DNA of 64,000 nucleotides, taken from assembly GCA_035531675.1 (NCBI GenBank), contig DATKSL010000041.1, positions 1 through 64,000 of the forward strand, read 5' to 3'. The position numbers and the translations under genes are program-made. Below, piece after piece: positions 13,537-22,278 of the stretch; within the stretch, counting starts at the first letter, position 1, and each line of letters opens with the position of its first letter. The notes beneath the pieces are model-generated. The model was given only the letters and a program-made list of their open reading frames with translations, did no database searches and was not told where the DNA came from. This DNA is from JAJPIG01 sp035531675. GTDB taxonomy: Bacteria; Desulfobacterota; Binatia; Binatales; Binataceae.

Positions 13537-15872
13537 CGTGTCGAACCTCTGGTCACGGCCGCCGCGCCGCCGGATGGTTGCGGCGGCGAAAGCTCCTTTC
13601 GACGGTATTGGGTCTCGTCGCTCGGAACGACTTCCGTCAGCAACGCGACGTAACATCCCGGGCAGTAGAATTGGCGAAAGATTATGCGCTGATCGACGAA
13701 GTGCTCCGGTTCCCCGCGAATCTGCGGCCCGGCTTCACTCGGATGGCCGTGGCGTATCAGCGCGCCGTCGAGATAGTTCCGGCCGCGCTCGGCGAGCACG
13801 GTGCCGCAGTGGGCACAGCACCAGCGTCCATCCGCGTCGGTCATCAGGTTGTCGTCGATCCGCGACCATCCCGATTCGGCGGGGCGTGCGGCCTGCGGCG
13901 GCCGCTGGTTGCTTCCCGCCCGTCTCATCCGGAGTTGGCGGCGCTGTTCGAGAGTCGCTTCGGCGGCGACCTGGCCGTGATCGTCGAGCACGACGCCGTA
14001 CAGATTTCGCGCCGCCGCGGGCGAGACCTTGCGCTCGGCGAGGTCCCGGGCGACGCGCTCCGGATCGCGCAGCATCGGATCGCCGTAGCCGCCGCCGCCC
14101 TGCCAGCTGGTGTAATAGACGTCGTTCCAGCCGAGCTGTGTGTCGCACTCGGGCGGCAGATAGTCGAACGTGCCGCTGAGATCCTCGAGCTCCCGTGGCC
14201 AGCGCCGGCCGCCCAGCAGCTCGCGGACATTGGAGTTGCGCACCGCTACGTCGTAGGAGGTGTTCGCCGGATAGCCGCCGCTCGAGCCGCACGCCAGCGG
14301 TACCGCCTTGCCTGAGTTCGAGACCACCAGGCCCATCGTGCGCAGCGAGGAGTCGTGGATCATGAAACAGCTCGAAGCGCCGAGCCCGCCGCGAAATCGC
14401 CCAGGTCCGCCCGAGTCGACTTCCTCGCGCCGCCATAGATAGAGGATCGGGAACTGAAACTCGTTCATCTCGACGTCGGCCGCGCGCCCCATCGGGATGC
14501 TGGGTCCGCCGCCGGTATCGACGCCGTCCTGATCGGAGCGCGCACCCATCCCGCCCGCCATCGGATCGCACAGCATCGTGACGAAACCGTTGTCATGCTG
14601 GTCGACGCCCGAGAGCAGGATCAGATCCCAGGTCCCGGTGCAGATGCTCATCGCGTTCTGGCGATAGGTCGGATGCATGTCGAGCATCGCCGCGATGCAT
14701 TCGATGGTGGCGTTGTGCGTCGCCCAGGTCGAGCCCACCGAAGCTTTCGAGATGCCCGAGGGAAAGGTGCAGTTGTTGAGCGTGCCGTCCTCGCTGATGA
14801 ACTCGAGACAGCGCTCGATTCCGCCCGGCGCCCACGGGATATCGCCGCACAGCCACATCATCACGATCGCGAGCACGCCCGCGCGCATCCCGGCGTAGGT
14901 GCAGTTGATCATCCCGACCACCTGCGGGTCGGTGCCGTGGAAATCGAAGATCAGACGGTCGTCGCGCTTGGTCATCGCCAGCACGACCTTGTACAGGCCG
15001 CGGTCGCCGCTTTTTGCCTGGTCCTGGTAGGAGACCGAATGCCAGATGCCGTCGGGCAGGTCGCGCAGCTTGGCGCGCAGCCGCTCCTCGGCATCGTCCA
15101 TCACCCGGTACATGACGGCCTTGACGACGGCGGTGCCGTACTTGCGAATTAACAGGGTCAGCCGTTCATGGGCGACGTTGTTGGCGCCCATCATCGCGCG
15201 CAGATCGAGCGCCAGCAGCTTGGGCATCCGCGAGCGGCGCAGGAAGGCGTCCTCGATATCGGCGCGTAACTGGTAGCCCTCGACGAGCTTGATGGGCGGC
15301 GTCGGCAGCGATTCCCAGAACACGTCTTCCGAGCGCGGCGTCCAGCTCCCGGGCGAGACGCCGCCGACATCCACCTGATGGGCGACCGCGCAGGTCCAGG
15401 CGACCAGTTCGCCCTCCCAGAAAAACGGCGCGAACAGCGAGGCGTCGTTCTGATGCAACCCGCCGCCGACCCACGGATCGTTGCACAGGAACATGTCGCC
15501 CTCGGCGATGCCGGGATTCACCGCGCGATTCTCGAGCGTCCACTTCACCGCCATGTCCATCGAGGCGCACAGCTGCGCGTTGTAGAGGCCGACCTGGACC
15601 TCGTCGCCCAACTCGTCCGTCATCGCGCAATCGAAATCGTTGCAATCGGTCACCACCACCGAGCCGGACATGCGCTTGATGGCCTCGCCCATCTCCTCCG
15701 TGATCGCCCACAGCCGGTGGCGAATCACTTCGTAGGTGAGCGGATCGAGCTCGGCGACCTGGCGCTGATCGACGCTATGCAGTCGCAGCTTGGCCGGCAC
15801 TTTCTTCAGGATCTCGGCGCGCGAACTCGGCCGATAGGCGAATTTTTCGGAGCCCGCGATGTTCTGAATCAT
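13533..15872 (-). CDS. HyuB/acetone-carboxylase-alpha-like protein with fused zinc-binding tail (copy 3)
   Basis: The protein has 779 residues. The start was set at the ATG at 15872 (MIQNIAGSEKFAYRPSSRAE), which matches copy 2; a longer in-frame start at 16019 would run into the HyuA gene. Domain landmarks are DPLTYEVIRHRLWAITEEMG, FLCNDPWVGGGLHQNDASLF and GGPGRFRGGLGASS. The C-terminal CAHCGTVLAERGRNYL and FYCPGCYVALLTEVV form the zinc tail. It lies 13 bp downstream of the HyuA gene and overlaps copy 2 by 4 nt. The three are very likely translated from one message and assembled in one complex. The substrate is not evident: acetone, acetophenone or a related ketone, or a cyclic imide. Confidence 0.85.
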   Translation of the reverse strand: MIQNIAGSEKFAYRPSSRAEILKKVPAKLRLHSVDQRQVAELDPLTYEVIRHRLWAITEEMGEAIKRMSGSVVVTDCNDFDCAMTDELGDEVQVGLYNAQLCASMDMAVKWTLENRAVNPGIAEGDMFLCNDPWVGGGLHQNDASLFAPFFWEGELVAWTCAVAHQVDVGGVSPGSWTPRSEDVFWESLPTPPIKLVEGYQLRADIEDAFLRRSRMPKLLALDLRAMMGANNVAHERLTLLIRKYGTAVVKAVMYRVMDDAEERLRAKLRDLPDGIWHSVSYQDQAKSGDRGLYKVVLAMTKRDDRLIFDFHGTDPQVVGMINCTYAGMRAGVLAIVMMWLCGDIPWAPGGIERCLEFISEDGTLNNCTFPSGISKASVGSTWATHNATIECIAAMLDMHPTYRQNAMSICTGTWDLILLSGVDQHDNGFVTMLCDPMAGGMGARSDQDGVDTGGGPSIPMGRAADVEMNEFQFPILYLWRREEVDSGGPGRFRGGLGASSCFMIHDSSLRTMGLVVSNSGKAVPLACGSSGGYPANTSYDVAVRNSNVRELLGGRRWPRELEDLSGTFDYLPPECDTQLGWNDVYYTSWQGGGGYGDPMLRDPERVARDLAERKVSPAAARNLYGVVLDDHGQVAAEATLEQRRQLRMRRAGSNQRPPQAARPAESGWSRIDDNLMTDADGRWCCAHCGTVLAERGRNYLDGALIRHGHPSEAGPQIRGEPEHFVDQRIIFRQFYCPGCYVALLTEVVPSDETQYRRKELSPPQPSGGAAAVTRGSTR

Positions 15873-15885
15873 GACTGCGCACCCG

Positions 15886-17985
15886 TCACTTGAAATGCAG
15901 CACCAGGTTCCCGAGCCGGTCGATAGTAGCGCCGGCACGCGGCGCGACCGCCACGGTGGTAGTCGGCGCTTCCACGATCGCGGGGCCGTCGATCTCGTGA
16001 CCGAAGGCCAGCTTCTCATAGTCGTACACCGCGGTCTCGGTCCATCCCGCGGTCATATCCAGGAACGCGCGGCGCCGCCCCTTGATTGCCGACTCGACCC
16101 CGTGGCTCGCCTTGGGCAGCGCGGGCAGGGCCGGCTTGAACGGTAGATAGCCGACCGCGAACACCCGGTAGGTGATGAACTGCAGGCCGGCTTCGCGATA
16201 GCCGGTGCCCTTGCCATAGAGCTTGGTGTAGAGCTCCTCGAAAGCGTCGCTGATGCCGTGGAGGTCATCCTCGCTGAGCTTGCCCGATTTGACCGGAGTC
16301 GAGACCTCGGCCAACTGCAGCGTGTAACGGATGTCGATCTCGCGCGCCATCGTGACACGCGAAAACGGAATCCGCTGCTCTTCGAGATCCGCGCGCAGCC
16401 GCGCCTCGAGTTCCTCGAACGTCCGGTTGATGACCTCGGCCGGTACCGGAAAATTCTGCGGACGCGAGACCTCCGCGGTCAGTCCGACGTTGGAGGCCGC
16501 CAGCCCGAAGGCCGAGAAGGCCGCCGCGGTCGAGCCGAGCGGAACCACCACGGTTGCGACGCCAAGGTCGGCGGCGTAACCGGTGCAGTGGACCGGCCCG
16601 GCGCCGCCGAACGAATAGAGCGCGAAGTCGCGCGGATCGTAGCCGGCGCTCACCACCACTTTGCGCACCAGGTCGGAGGCCTGCGCGTTGGCGATACTGT
16701 AGATGGTCGCGGCCGCCTGCTCGACGCTCATCTTGAGCGGCGTGGCGATTTTGTCGCGGATCACCTGCTCCGAAAGATCGCGCCGCAGTTGCTTGCGGCC
16801 GCCAAGGAAGAAGTCCGGGTTCAGGATGCCCAGCACCAGGTCGGCGTCCGTGATGGTCGGCTCGGTGCCGCCCGCGCCATAGCAGGCCGGGCCGGGGGCT
16901 GCGCCGGCGCTGCGCGGGCCGACCTTCAGGTTGCCGCCCTGATCGATCCACGCGATGGCGCCGCCGCCGCTGCCGATCGCCGCCACCCGCACCATCGGCA
17001 GATTCAGCGTGTACTGGTTGATGATCGTGGTGGTCGCGGTGACCGGCTTGCCGTCCACCACCAGCCCGACCAGGAACGTGGTGCCGCCCATGTCGGTCGA
17101 GATGATGTTTTTGTGGCCCAGCGATTCGCCGAGATTGACCGCCCCCACCACGCCGCCGACCAGCACCGAGCCGATCGTGCTGATCGCCTGGCGCGGCGCC
17201 GTGTCGGCCGAGATGGTGCCACCCGAGCCCTGCATGACCAGCAGCACGCCGCCGAATTCGCGACGCTCGAGCTCGGCCTCGAGCGAGCGCAGGTAGGCGC
17301 GCAGGGCCGGCCCGACCTGGCCGTTCATGATGGTCGTCACGCTGCGCGGATACTCGCGGATGCGCGGGCAGACCTCGCTGGAGAGGCTCACGTAGAGCTC
17401 GGGTGCGATTTCGTGGATCAGATCGCGGATGCGATTCTCATGGGCCGGATTGCGGAACGACCACAGCAGCGAAACCGCGATCGCCGCCACGCCCTCGTCG
17501 ATCAATTGCTTGACCGCCTCGCGCGTGACCTCCTCGTTGAGCGGCAGCAGTTCGGCGCCTTTGTAGTCGACGCGTTCGTCGATCTCGCGGACCAGCTGCT
17601 TGTGCACCAGCGGCGGCGGCTTGTTGGTGCGGGTGAAGTCCTGAATCTGCTCGGGACCGAGGCCCGCGTAGCGCCCCTCGCCGTTCATGATCGCGATCGA
17701 ATCGCCGTGGCCGCAGGTGGTCAGGAAGCCGACTTTGGCGGCGGTCCCGGTGACCAGTGAATTCAGCGAAGCGGTGGTGCCGTGGCAGATATAGCTGGTG
17801 CTGCGCAGCAGCGCTTCGGTGCTGAGCTGGAGCCGGGCCGCGAGTTCGTCAATCGCGTCGATCACGCCGCGCGCGTAGTCGTCGGGCGTCGACGGGGCCT
17901 TGGCGGATACCACCCGCGCCTGCTCGTCGGTCGCGAAAGCGTCGGTGAAGGTGCCGCCGATGTCTATGCCGAGAATGAATTGCAT
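15886..17985 (-). CDS. HyuA-like ATPase subunit (hydantoinase A / acetone carboxylase beta family)
   Basis: The protein has 699 residues. The N terminus MQFILGIDIGGTFTDAFATD carries the phosphate-binding GxDxGGTFTD motif of the actin-like ATPase fold. The SYICHGTTASLNSL loop, the DMGGTTFLVGLVVDG strand and the GSGGGAIAWIDQGG motif follow. HyuA proteins use ATP to activate a carbonyl or enol for the HyuB partner. It is the first gene of the HyuA-HyuB3-HyuB2 operon and is divergent from a second HyuA gene across a 209-bp gap. The two HyuA proteins share long matching stretches (for example LPKASHGVESA versus VPKANGRALSTA near the C terminus), so they are paralogues. The start is well supported by the motif position. 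Confidence 0.9.
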   Translation of the reverse strand: MQFILGIDIGGTFTDAFATDEQARVVSAKAPSTPDDYARGVIDAIDELAARLQLSTEALLRSTSYICHGTTASLNSLVTGTAAKVGFLTTCGHGDSIAIMNGEGRYAGLGPEQIQDFTRTNKPPPLVHKQLVREIDERVDYKGAELLPLNEEVTREAVKQLIDEGVAAIAVSLLWSFRNPAHENRIRDLIHEIAPELYVSLSSEVCPRIREYPRSVTTIMNGQVGPALRAYLRSLEAELERREFGGVLLVMQGSGGTISADTAPRQAISTIGSVLVGGVVGAVNLGESLGHKNIISTDMGGTTFLVGLVVDGKPVTATTTIINQYTLNLPMVRVAAIGSGGGAIAWIDQGGNLKVGPRSAGAAPGPACYGAGGTEPTITDADLVLGILNPDFFLGGRKQLRRDLSEQVIRDKIATPLKMSVEQAAATIYSIANAQASDLVRKVVVSAGYDPRDFALYSFGGAGPVHCTGYAADLGVATVVVPLGSTAAAFSAFGLAASNVGLTAEVSRPQNFPVPAEVINRTFEELEARLRADLEEQRIPFSRVTMAREIDIRYTLQLAEVSTPVKSGKLSEDDLHGISDAFEELYTKLYGKGTGYREAGLQFITYRVFAVGYLPFKPALPALPKASHGVESAIKGRRRAFLDMTAGWTETAVYDYEKLAFGHEIDGPAIVEAPTTTVAVAPRAGATIDRLGNLVLHFK

Positions 17986-18194
17986 GGTTTCTAAATATTT
18001 CCCTCAACTCTCTGCCATTATTGTGCTGCGAACCTGGAAAGTCCCGATCCGAATTGACATACCAGAGAATTTTGCCGGTTGCCATCGTCCCGGCGACGCT
18101 TGACTCTTGCTTTGCGCGCACCCTACAGGATAGCACCGCGTTGTGCTTTGAAGGCACGGCAAATTAAAGTGATTGGAGTGAGGTAGGTCCAGAG
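17986..18194. promoter_or_regulatory. Divergent promoter region between two HyuA genes
   Basis: This 209-bp gap must hold the promoters of both HyuA transcription units. On the plus strand a TTGACT at about 18103 is followed 17-18 bp later by CTACAG/TACAGG, a mediocre -10. A GGAGTGAGG ribosome-site stretch precedes the plus-strand ATG at 18195. No strong operator palindrome was seen. Confidence 0.4.
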
Positions 18195-20297
18195 ATGACG
18201 TATGCAATCGGTGTCGACGTCGGCGGTACTTTCACCGACGCTTTTGCTTCCAGCGACAGCGGCGTGGTCGGTTCCGCGAAATCCCCTTCCACGCCCCCGG
18301 ATTTTTCGCGCGGCGTAGTCGCGGCGCTCGAGGAACTGGCGCGCACGCTCGGGCTCACGCTCGATCAGTTGATGGCCCAGACCTCGTACGTCTGCCATGG
18401 GACGACCTCGACCCTCAATGCGCTGGTGACCGGCGACACGGCCAAGATCGGCTTCCTGACCACCAAGGGTCATCGCGATTCGATCTACATCATGAATATC
18501 GAAGGCCGCTACGCCGGTCTGGGTCCCGAACAGATCCAGAACTTCGTGCGCACCAACAAGCCGCCGGTGTTGCTGCCCAAGCGGCGCGCCAGGGAGATAA
18601 CCGAACGCGTCGACTATGCCGGCGAAGTGGTCGTCAAACTCAACGAAGACGAAGTTCGCGCGGCGGTGAAAGACCTGCTCGCCGAAGGGGTCGAAGCGAT
18701 CGCGGTCTCCTACCTGTGGTCGTTTCGCAACCCGGCCCATGAGCGGCGCACGCGCGAGATTATCCACGAGCTGGCGCCGGGCTTGTTCGTCGGCCTGTCC
18801 TGCGACATCTGCCCCAAGATTCGCGAATACTCCCGCGCCGCAACCACCATCATGAGCACCCAGGTCGGTCCGACGCTTCGGAAGTATCTCGATCCCCTGT
18901 GCCGCGACCTCGCCGGCGCCGGGCTCAAGGGTCCGCTGCTGGTGATGCAGGGTTCCGGCGGCACCGTCGCCGCGCAGGACGCGCCGAACCACGCCATCAC
19001 CACTATCGGCTCGGTGCTGACCGGCGGTGTGGTGGGCGGACTCCATCTCGGCGCGCGTCTCGGCCATCGCAACATCATCACCACCGACGTCGGCGGCACG
19101 ACCTTCCTGGTCGGGATGATCGTCGATAACAACCCGGTCTTCACCACCACCAGCTTCATCAACCAGTACACGATCAATGCGCCGATGATGCGCGTGCAGT
19201 CGATTGGCAGCGGCGGCGGGGCGATCGCGTGGGTCGATCCCGGCGGCAACCTGCGGGTCGGGCCGCGTTCGGCGGGTGCGGCGCCCGGTCCGGCCTGCTA
19301 TGGGCGGGGCGGCGAGGAGCCGACCGTCACCGACGCGGATCTCGCGCTCGGGATTCTGAATTCGAAATTTTTCCTCGGCGGCCGCTGGCCGCTGCGGCTC
19401 GATCTGGCGAAGAAGGCGTTGCGCGAGAAGATCGGCGAGCCGCTCAAGCTCAACGAGGAGCAGGCCGCGGTGGCGGTGTTCGCGGTGCAAAACTCGCAGA
19501 CCGCCGACTTGGTGCGCCGCTCGGTGCTCGAGGCCGGCTACGATCCGCGCGATTTCGTGGTCTACGCCTTCGGCGGCGCGGGCCCGGTTCACGCCTGGGC
19601 CTACGCCGGGGACATCGGCGTGCGCGAGCTGGTAGTTCCGCTCGGTCCCACCGCCGCGGCCTTCTCAGCCTACGGGCTGGCCGCCTCGGACATCATCATC
19701 TCGGCCGAGCTTTCCGATCCGGCCAACTTCCCGCTCGATCCGAAGGCCGTCAACCGGAATTTCGAGAACCTGGAAAAGGACGTGCTCGAACGACTCAAAG
19801 GGCAGGGCGTCAAGTTCAAGGCTATCGAGACCCGTCGCGAGCTCGATATCCGCTTCACCCTGCAGATCGCCGAAGTCTCCACCGTCGTGAAGAACGGCAA
19901 ACTGGATGAAGCCGACGTCGGCGTGATCGCGACCGACTTCGAGCAGAAGTACGAGACCCTCTATGGCAAGGGCACCGGCTATCGCGAAGCGGGCTTGCAG
20001 GCGATCACCTACCGGGTCTTCGGCACCGGGCTGTTGCCGCTCAAACCGGTGCTGCCCGAGGTGCCCAAGGCCAACGGTCGCGCGCTCAGCACCGCTTTGA
20101 AGGAGCGCCGGCCGGTGCTGATCGATCCGAAACTGGGATGGCAGGAGACGCCCATTTACGATTACCAGCAGCTCGCCGCCGGCCACGGCTTCGAGGGGCC
20201 CGCGATCGTCGAGGCGCCAACCACGACGGTGGTAGTGGCGCGTGGCAATCAGGCGACGCTCGACGAGCTCGGCAATATCGTGATCCGCTTTTCCTAG
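18195..20297 (+). CDS. HyuA-like ATPase subunit, second copy
   Basis: The 700-residue protein starts MTYAIGVDVGGTFTDAFASS with the same ATPase phosphate loop as its divergent paralogue. TSYVCHGTTSTLNALVTGD, DVGGTTFLVGMIVDN and GSGGGAIAWVDPGG follow in the same order. It has no HyuB gene directly behind it; the next gene is an amidohydrolase 62 bp downstream. It may supply an alternative ATPase subunit for one of the three HyuB proteins, perhaps copy 1, which lacks an adjacent HyuA. Acetophenone carboxylase also uses more than one HyuA/HyuB-type subunit, so a hetero-oligomer is plausible. The ATG at 18195 is preceded by a GAGG-containing ribosome site. Confidence 0.9.
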   Translation: MTYAIGVDVGGTFTDAFASSDSGVVGSAKSPSTPPDFSRGVVAALEELARTLGLTLDQLMAQTSYVCHGTTSTLNALVTGDTAKIGFLTTKGHRDSIYIMNIEGRYAGLGPEQIQNFVRTNKPPVLLPKRRAREITERVDYAGEVVVKLNEDEVRAAVKDLLAEGVEAIAVSYLWSFRNPAHERRTREIIHELAPGLFVGLSCDICPKIREYSRAATTIMSTQVGPTLRKYLDPLCRDLAGAGLKGPLLVMQGSGGTVAAQDAPNHAITTIGSVLTGGVVGGLHLGARLGHRNIITTDVGGTTFLVGMIVDNNPVFTTTSFINQYTINAPMMRVQSIGSGGGAIAWVDPGGNLRVGPRSAGAAPGPACYGRGGEEPTVTDADLALGILNSKFFLGGRWPLRLDLAKKALREKIGEPLKLNEEQAAVAVFAVQNSQTADLVRRSVLEAGYDPRDFVVYAFGGAGPVHAWAYAGDIGVRELVVPLGPTAAAFSAYGLAASDIIISAELSDPANFPLDPKAVNRNFENLEKDVLERLKGQGVKFKAIETRRELDIRFTLQIAEVSTVVKNGKLDEADVGVIATDFEQKYETLYGKGTGYREAGLQAITYRVFGTGLLPLKPVLPEVPKANGRALSTALKERRPVLIDPKLGWQETPIYDYQQLAAGHGFEGPAIVEAPTTTVVVARGNQATLDELGNIVIRFS

Positions 20298-20359
20298 CCG
20301 GCGATCTCCGGATAGTCGACTGGGCGAAAGTGCGGCGATGATAGCGAGGTAAGTTGCCC

Positions 20360-21391
20360 ATGGAGCTGTTGATTTCAGCCGATTCGCACGTTTTTGAACC
20401 GATCGATCTGTGGCGGACCCGGCTGCCGGCGCGTTTTCGCGACGCCCCGCTGCCGATTTCCGAGGCCGGGGCGAAATCGTTCGCGGCCCATCCGGGCGGC
20501 ACCGATCCGCACGCGCGACTGTCCGAGATGAGCACCGACGGCGTCAGCGCCGAAGTGCTCTATCCGACGGTCGCACTGTCGCTGTTCGGGCTGGACGACC
20601 CGGAACTGCAGAGAAGCTGCTTCGAAATATACAATGACTGGCTATGTGACTATTGCTCGATTTCCGGTCAGCGTCTGATCGGAGTGTCGCTGATCGCGTG
20701 CTACGATATCGCCCGCGCGGTCGCCGACCTCAGGCGCTACCATCAACGCGGCCTCAGGGGCTTCGAGGTCTGGATGTCGCCGACGCCTGAGCTGCCGTTC
20801 TCCTCGCGCCACTACGATCCGCTATGGGCCGCCGCGCAGGAGCTGAAAGCGCCCGTCAGCCTGCACATTCTGACCGGCCACGACTACAGCAAGAAGCTCT
20901 TCGACGACCCGCGCGCGGATTCGCTGGAATGGTTTCGCGGCCCGGTCAACCGCAAGCTCGCGGTAGTGATGAACGCAGTCTACGAGCTGTTATTTTCCGG
21001 GGTCTTCGTCCGCTTTCCGGGCCTCAAGCTGGTGCTGGTCGAGAACGAGATCGGATGGTTGCCGTTCGCGATTCAGCAGTGGGATTACTACTTCAAGCGC
21101 TTTCGCAGCAACATGGATTTGCCTATCGATCGGCTGCCCAGTGAGTATTTCGCAGATAATATTTTTGCAACCTTCTTCAACGATCAGGTCGGCTGTCGCG
21201 AGCTGGCGTTCTGGGGCGCCGACAACTGCATGTGGTCGAATGACTATCCTCATCCGAACTCGACCTGGCCCAAGTCGCGCGAGAAAATTCAGACCCTTTT
21301 GGGCCATCTGCCGGCGGATGTGCGGACCAAGCTGCTGTCCTCCAACGTGGTCCGGTTGTACGACATCAATACCGCCAGGCTGGCGACCTGA
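20360..21391 (+). CDS. Amidohydrolase family 2 protein (decarboxylase/hydrolase-like)
   Basis: The protein has 343 residues from the ATG at 20360, preferred over TTG at 20354 because GAGG at 20346-20349 is 10 bp upstream. The N terminus MELLISADSHVFEPIDLWRT has the DxHxxE-type metal motif, here DSHVFE. LHILTGHDY supplies a metal-binding His, followed by ENEIGWLPF and WSNDYPHPNSTWP near the C terminus with the conserved Asp. This pattern is typical of amidohydrolase_2 proteins related to ACMSD/gamma-resorcylate-type decarboxylases and of uncharacterised hydrolases in catabolic clusters. It follows the second HyuA gene. It could process the carboxylated product or a CoA-free acid, but the reaction is unknown. 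Confidence 0.85.
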   Translation: MELLISADSHVFEPIDLWRTRLPARFRDAPLPISEAGAKSFAAHPGGTDPHARLSEMSTDGVSAEVLYPTVALSLFGLDDPELQRSCFEIYNDWLCDYCSISGQRLIGVSLIACYDIARAVADLRRYHQRGLRGFEVWMSPTPELPFSSRHYDPLWAAAQELKAPVSLHILTGHDYSKKLFDDPRADSLEWFRGPVNRKLAVVMNAVYELLFSGVFVRFPGLKLVLVENEIGWLPFAIQQWDYYFKRFRSNMDLPIDRLPSEYFADNIFATFFNDQVGCRELAFWGADNCMWSNDYPHPNSTWPKSREKIQTLLGHLPADVRTKLLSSNVVRLYDINTARLAT

Positions 21392-21478
21392 CGGAAGGAA
21401 TCCGGGCGCGACGCTGTGCTGAGCCGCACGGATCGGAGCCGGCGCGGCGCTCTGCGATAGCTGCGCGGACGGGCTTCG

Positions 21479-22216
21479 ATGGCATCGCGAAAGAACTCCA
21501 AGCCCACCCGCCGCGGCGCCGGCGACCCTGAAACCGCCGGGCGTTGGGCGGCGGTCGAGATGGTGGCCGAAACCATCCGCCGCCGCATCCAGAATGGCCG
21601 CTACGCGTCGGGCCGACGCCTGATCGAGGCCGACCTGACCGGCGAGCTCGGGGTGAGCCGCGGACCGGTGCGCGAAGCGCTGCGACGGCTCGCGGCCGAG
21701 GGGATGCTGGAGCTGGTGCCCAATCGCGGCGCGCGGGTGCCCGGGCTTTCAGCCGCCGGTGTCGAGGAGCTGCTGGCAGTGCTCGAGCCGCTGGTGGTCG
21801 CGGGCGCTGAGGCGGCGGCGCGGCGCGCGAGCCAACCGGAGATTAAGCGCCGCCTGCGCGCCGCGCTGATCGCCACGCGGGCCTTCGAGCGGCGGACCCG
21901 CGGGAAGCTCACGGTCGCGGATTGCATGGATGAGAACGGCCGTTTCCACGAGGCGCTGGCCGCGCTCAGCGGCAACCGGCTATTGGCGAAGCTGGTTTCG
22001 CAACTGCAAGTCAACATGTTCCGGCTCGCCTACCATAATCCGCGTATCCCGGCCGACCCCGAACGCTGGACGTTCAACCACGGGGCGATTCTCGAAGCGG
22101 TGATCGCCGGCGAGGCGCGACGCGCGGGCGGGCTGATGCGCGAGTTCTGCCGGCGGATTGGCCCGGCGCTGATCGAGCTCTCGCATCCGGAGCCGGCGCA
22201 GCGCGCCGGGGTTTGA
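21479..22216 (+). CDS. GntR-family regulator with FCD ligand domain
   Basis: The protein has 245 residues. The winged-helix domain (about 25-90) contains IRRRIQNGRYASGRRLIEAD and LGVSRGPVREALRRLAAEGM, the classic GntR recognition helix. The rest is an alpha-helical FCD domain with Asp/His metal positions (CMDENGRFHEALAALSGN and FNHGAILEAVIAGEA). FCD regulators usually bind a carboxylic acid and repress a nearby operon. The gene is followed after 62 bp by a Rieske oxygenase gene. A good GntR-type palindrome overlies that gene's promoter, so local control is very likely. The stop codon itself lies inside the downstream -35 box. Confidence 0.92.
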   Translation: MASRKNSKPTRRGAGDPETAGRWAAVEMVAETIRRRIQNGRYASGRRLIEADLTGELGVSRGPVREALRRLAAEGMLELVPNRGARVPGLSAAGVEELLAVLEPLVVAGAEAAARRASQPEIKRRLRAALIATRAFERRTRGKLTVADCMDENGRFHEALAALSGNRLLAKLVSQLQVNMFRLAYHNPRIPADPERWTFNHGAILEAVIAGEARRAGGLMREFCRRIGPALIELSHPEPAQRAGV

Positions 22217-22250
22217 CGGGTGTCGGAAGATTGTCCTACAATCTATAAAA
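22213..22250 (+). promoter_or_regulatory. Promoter with GntR/FCD-type operator before the Rieske oxygenase
   Basis: A -35 box TTGACG (22213-22218) and a -10 box TACAAT (22237-22242) are separated by 18 bp. Over the -10 lies a perfect palindrome AGATTGT-CCT-ACAATCT (22228-22244). Its core TTGTCCTACAA fits the TNGTNNNACNA consensus known for LldR-type FCD regulators. Binding would block polymerase, which fits repression by the adjacent regulator. Confidence 0.65.
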
Positions 22251-22278
22251 TTGACGGCTCGGCCCGGAGGTGATCGGG

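Noticed and set aside
16258..17760. 500-residue open frame on the plus strand opposite HyuA
   Set aside because: Same reason as above: GC-rich third positions give long antisense frames, and the minus-strand gene has clear family motifs.
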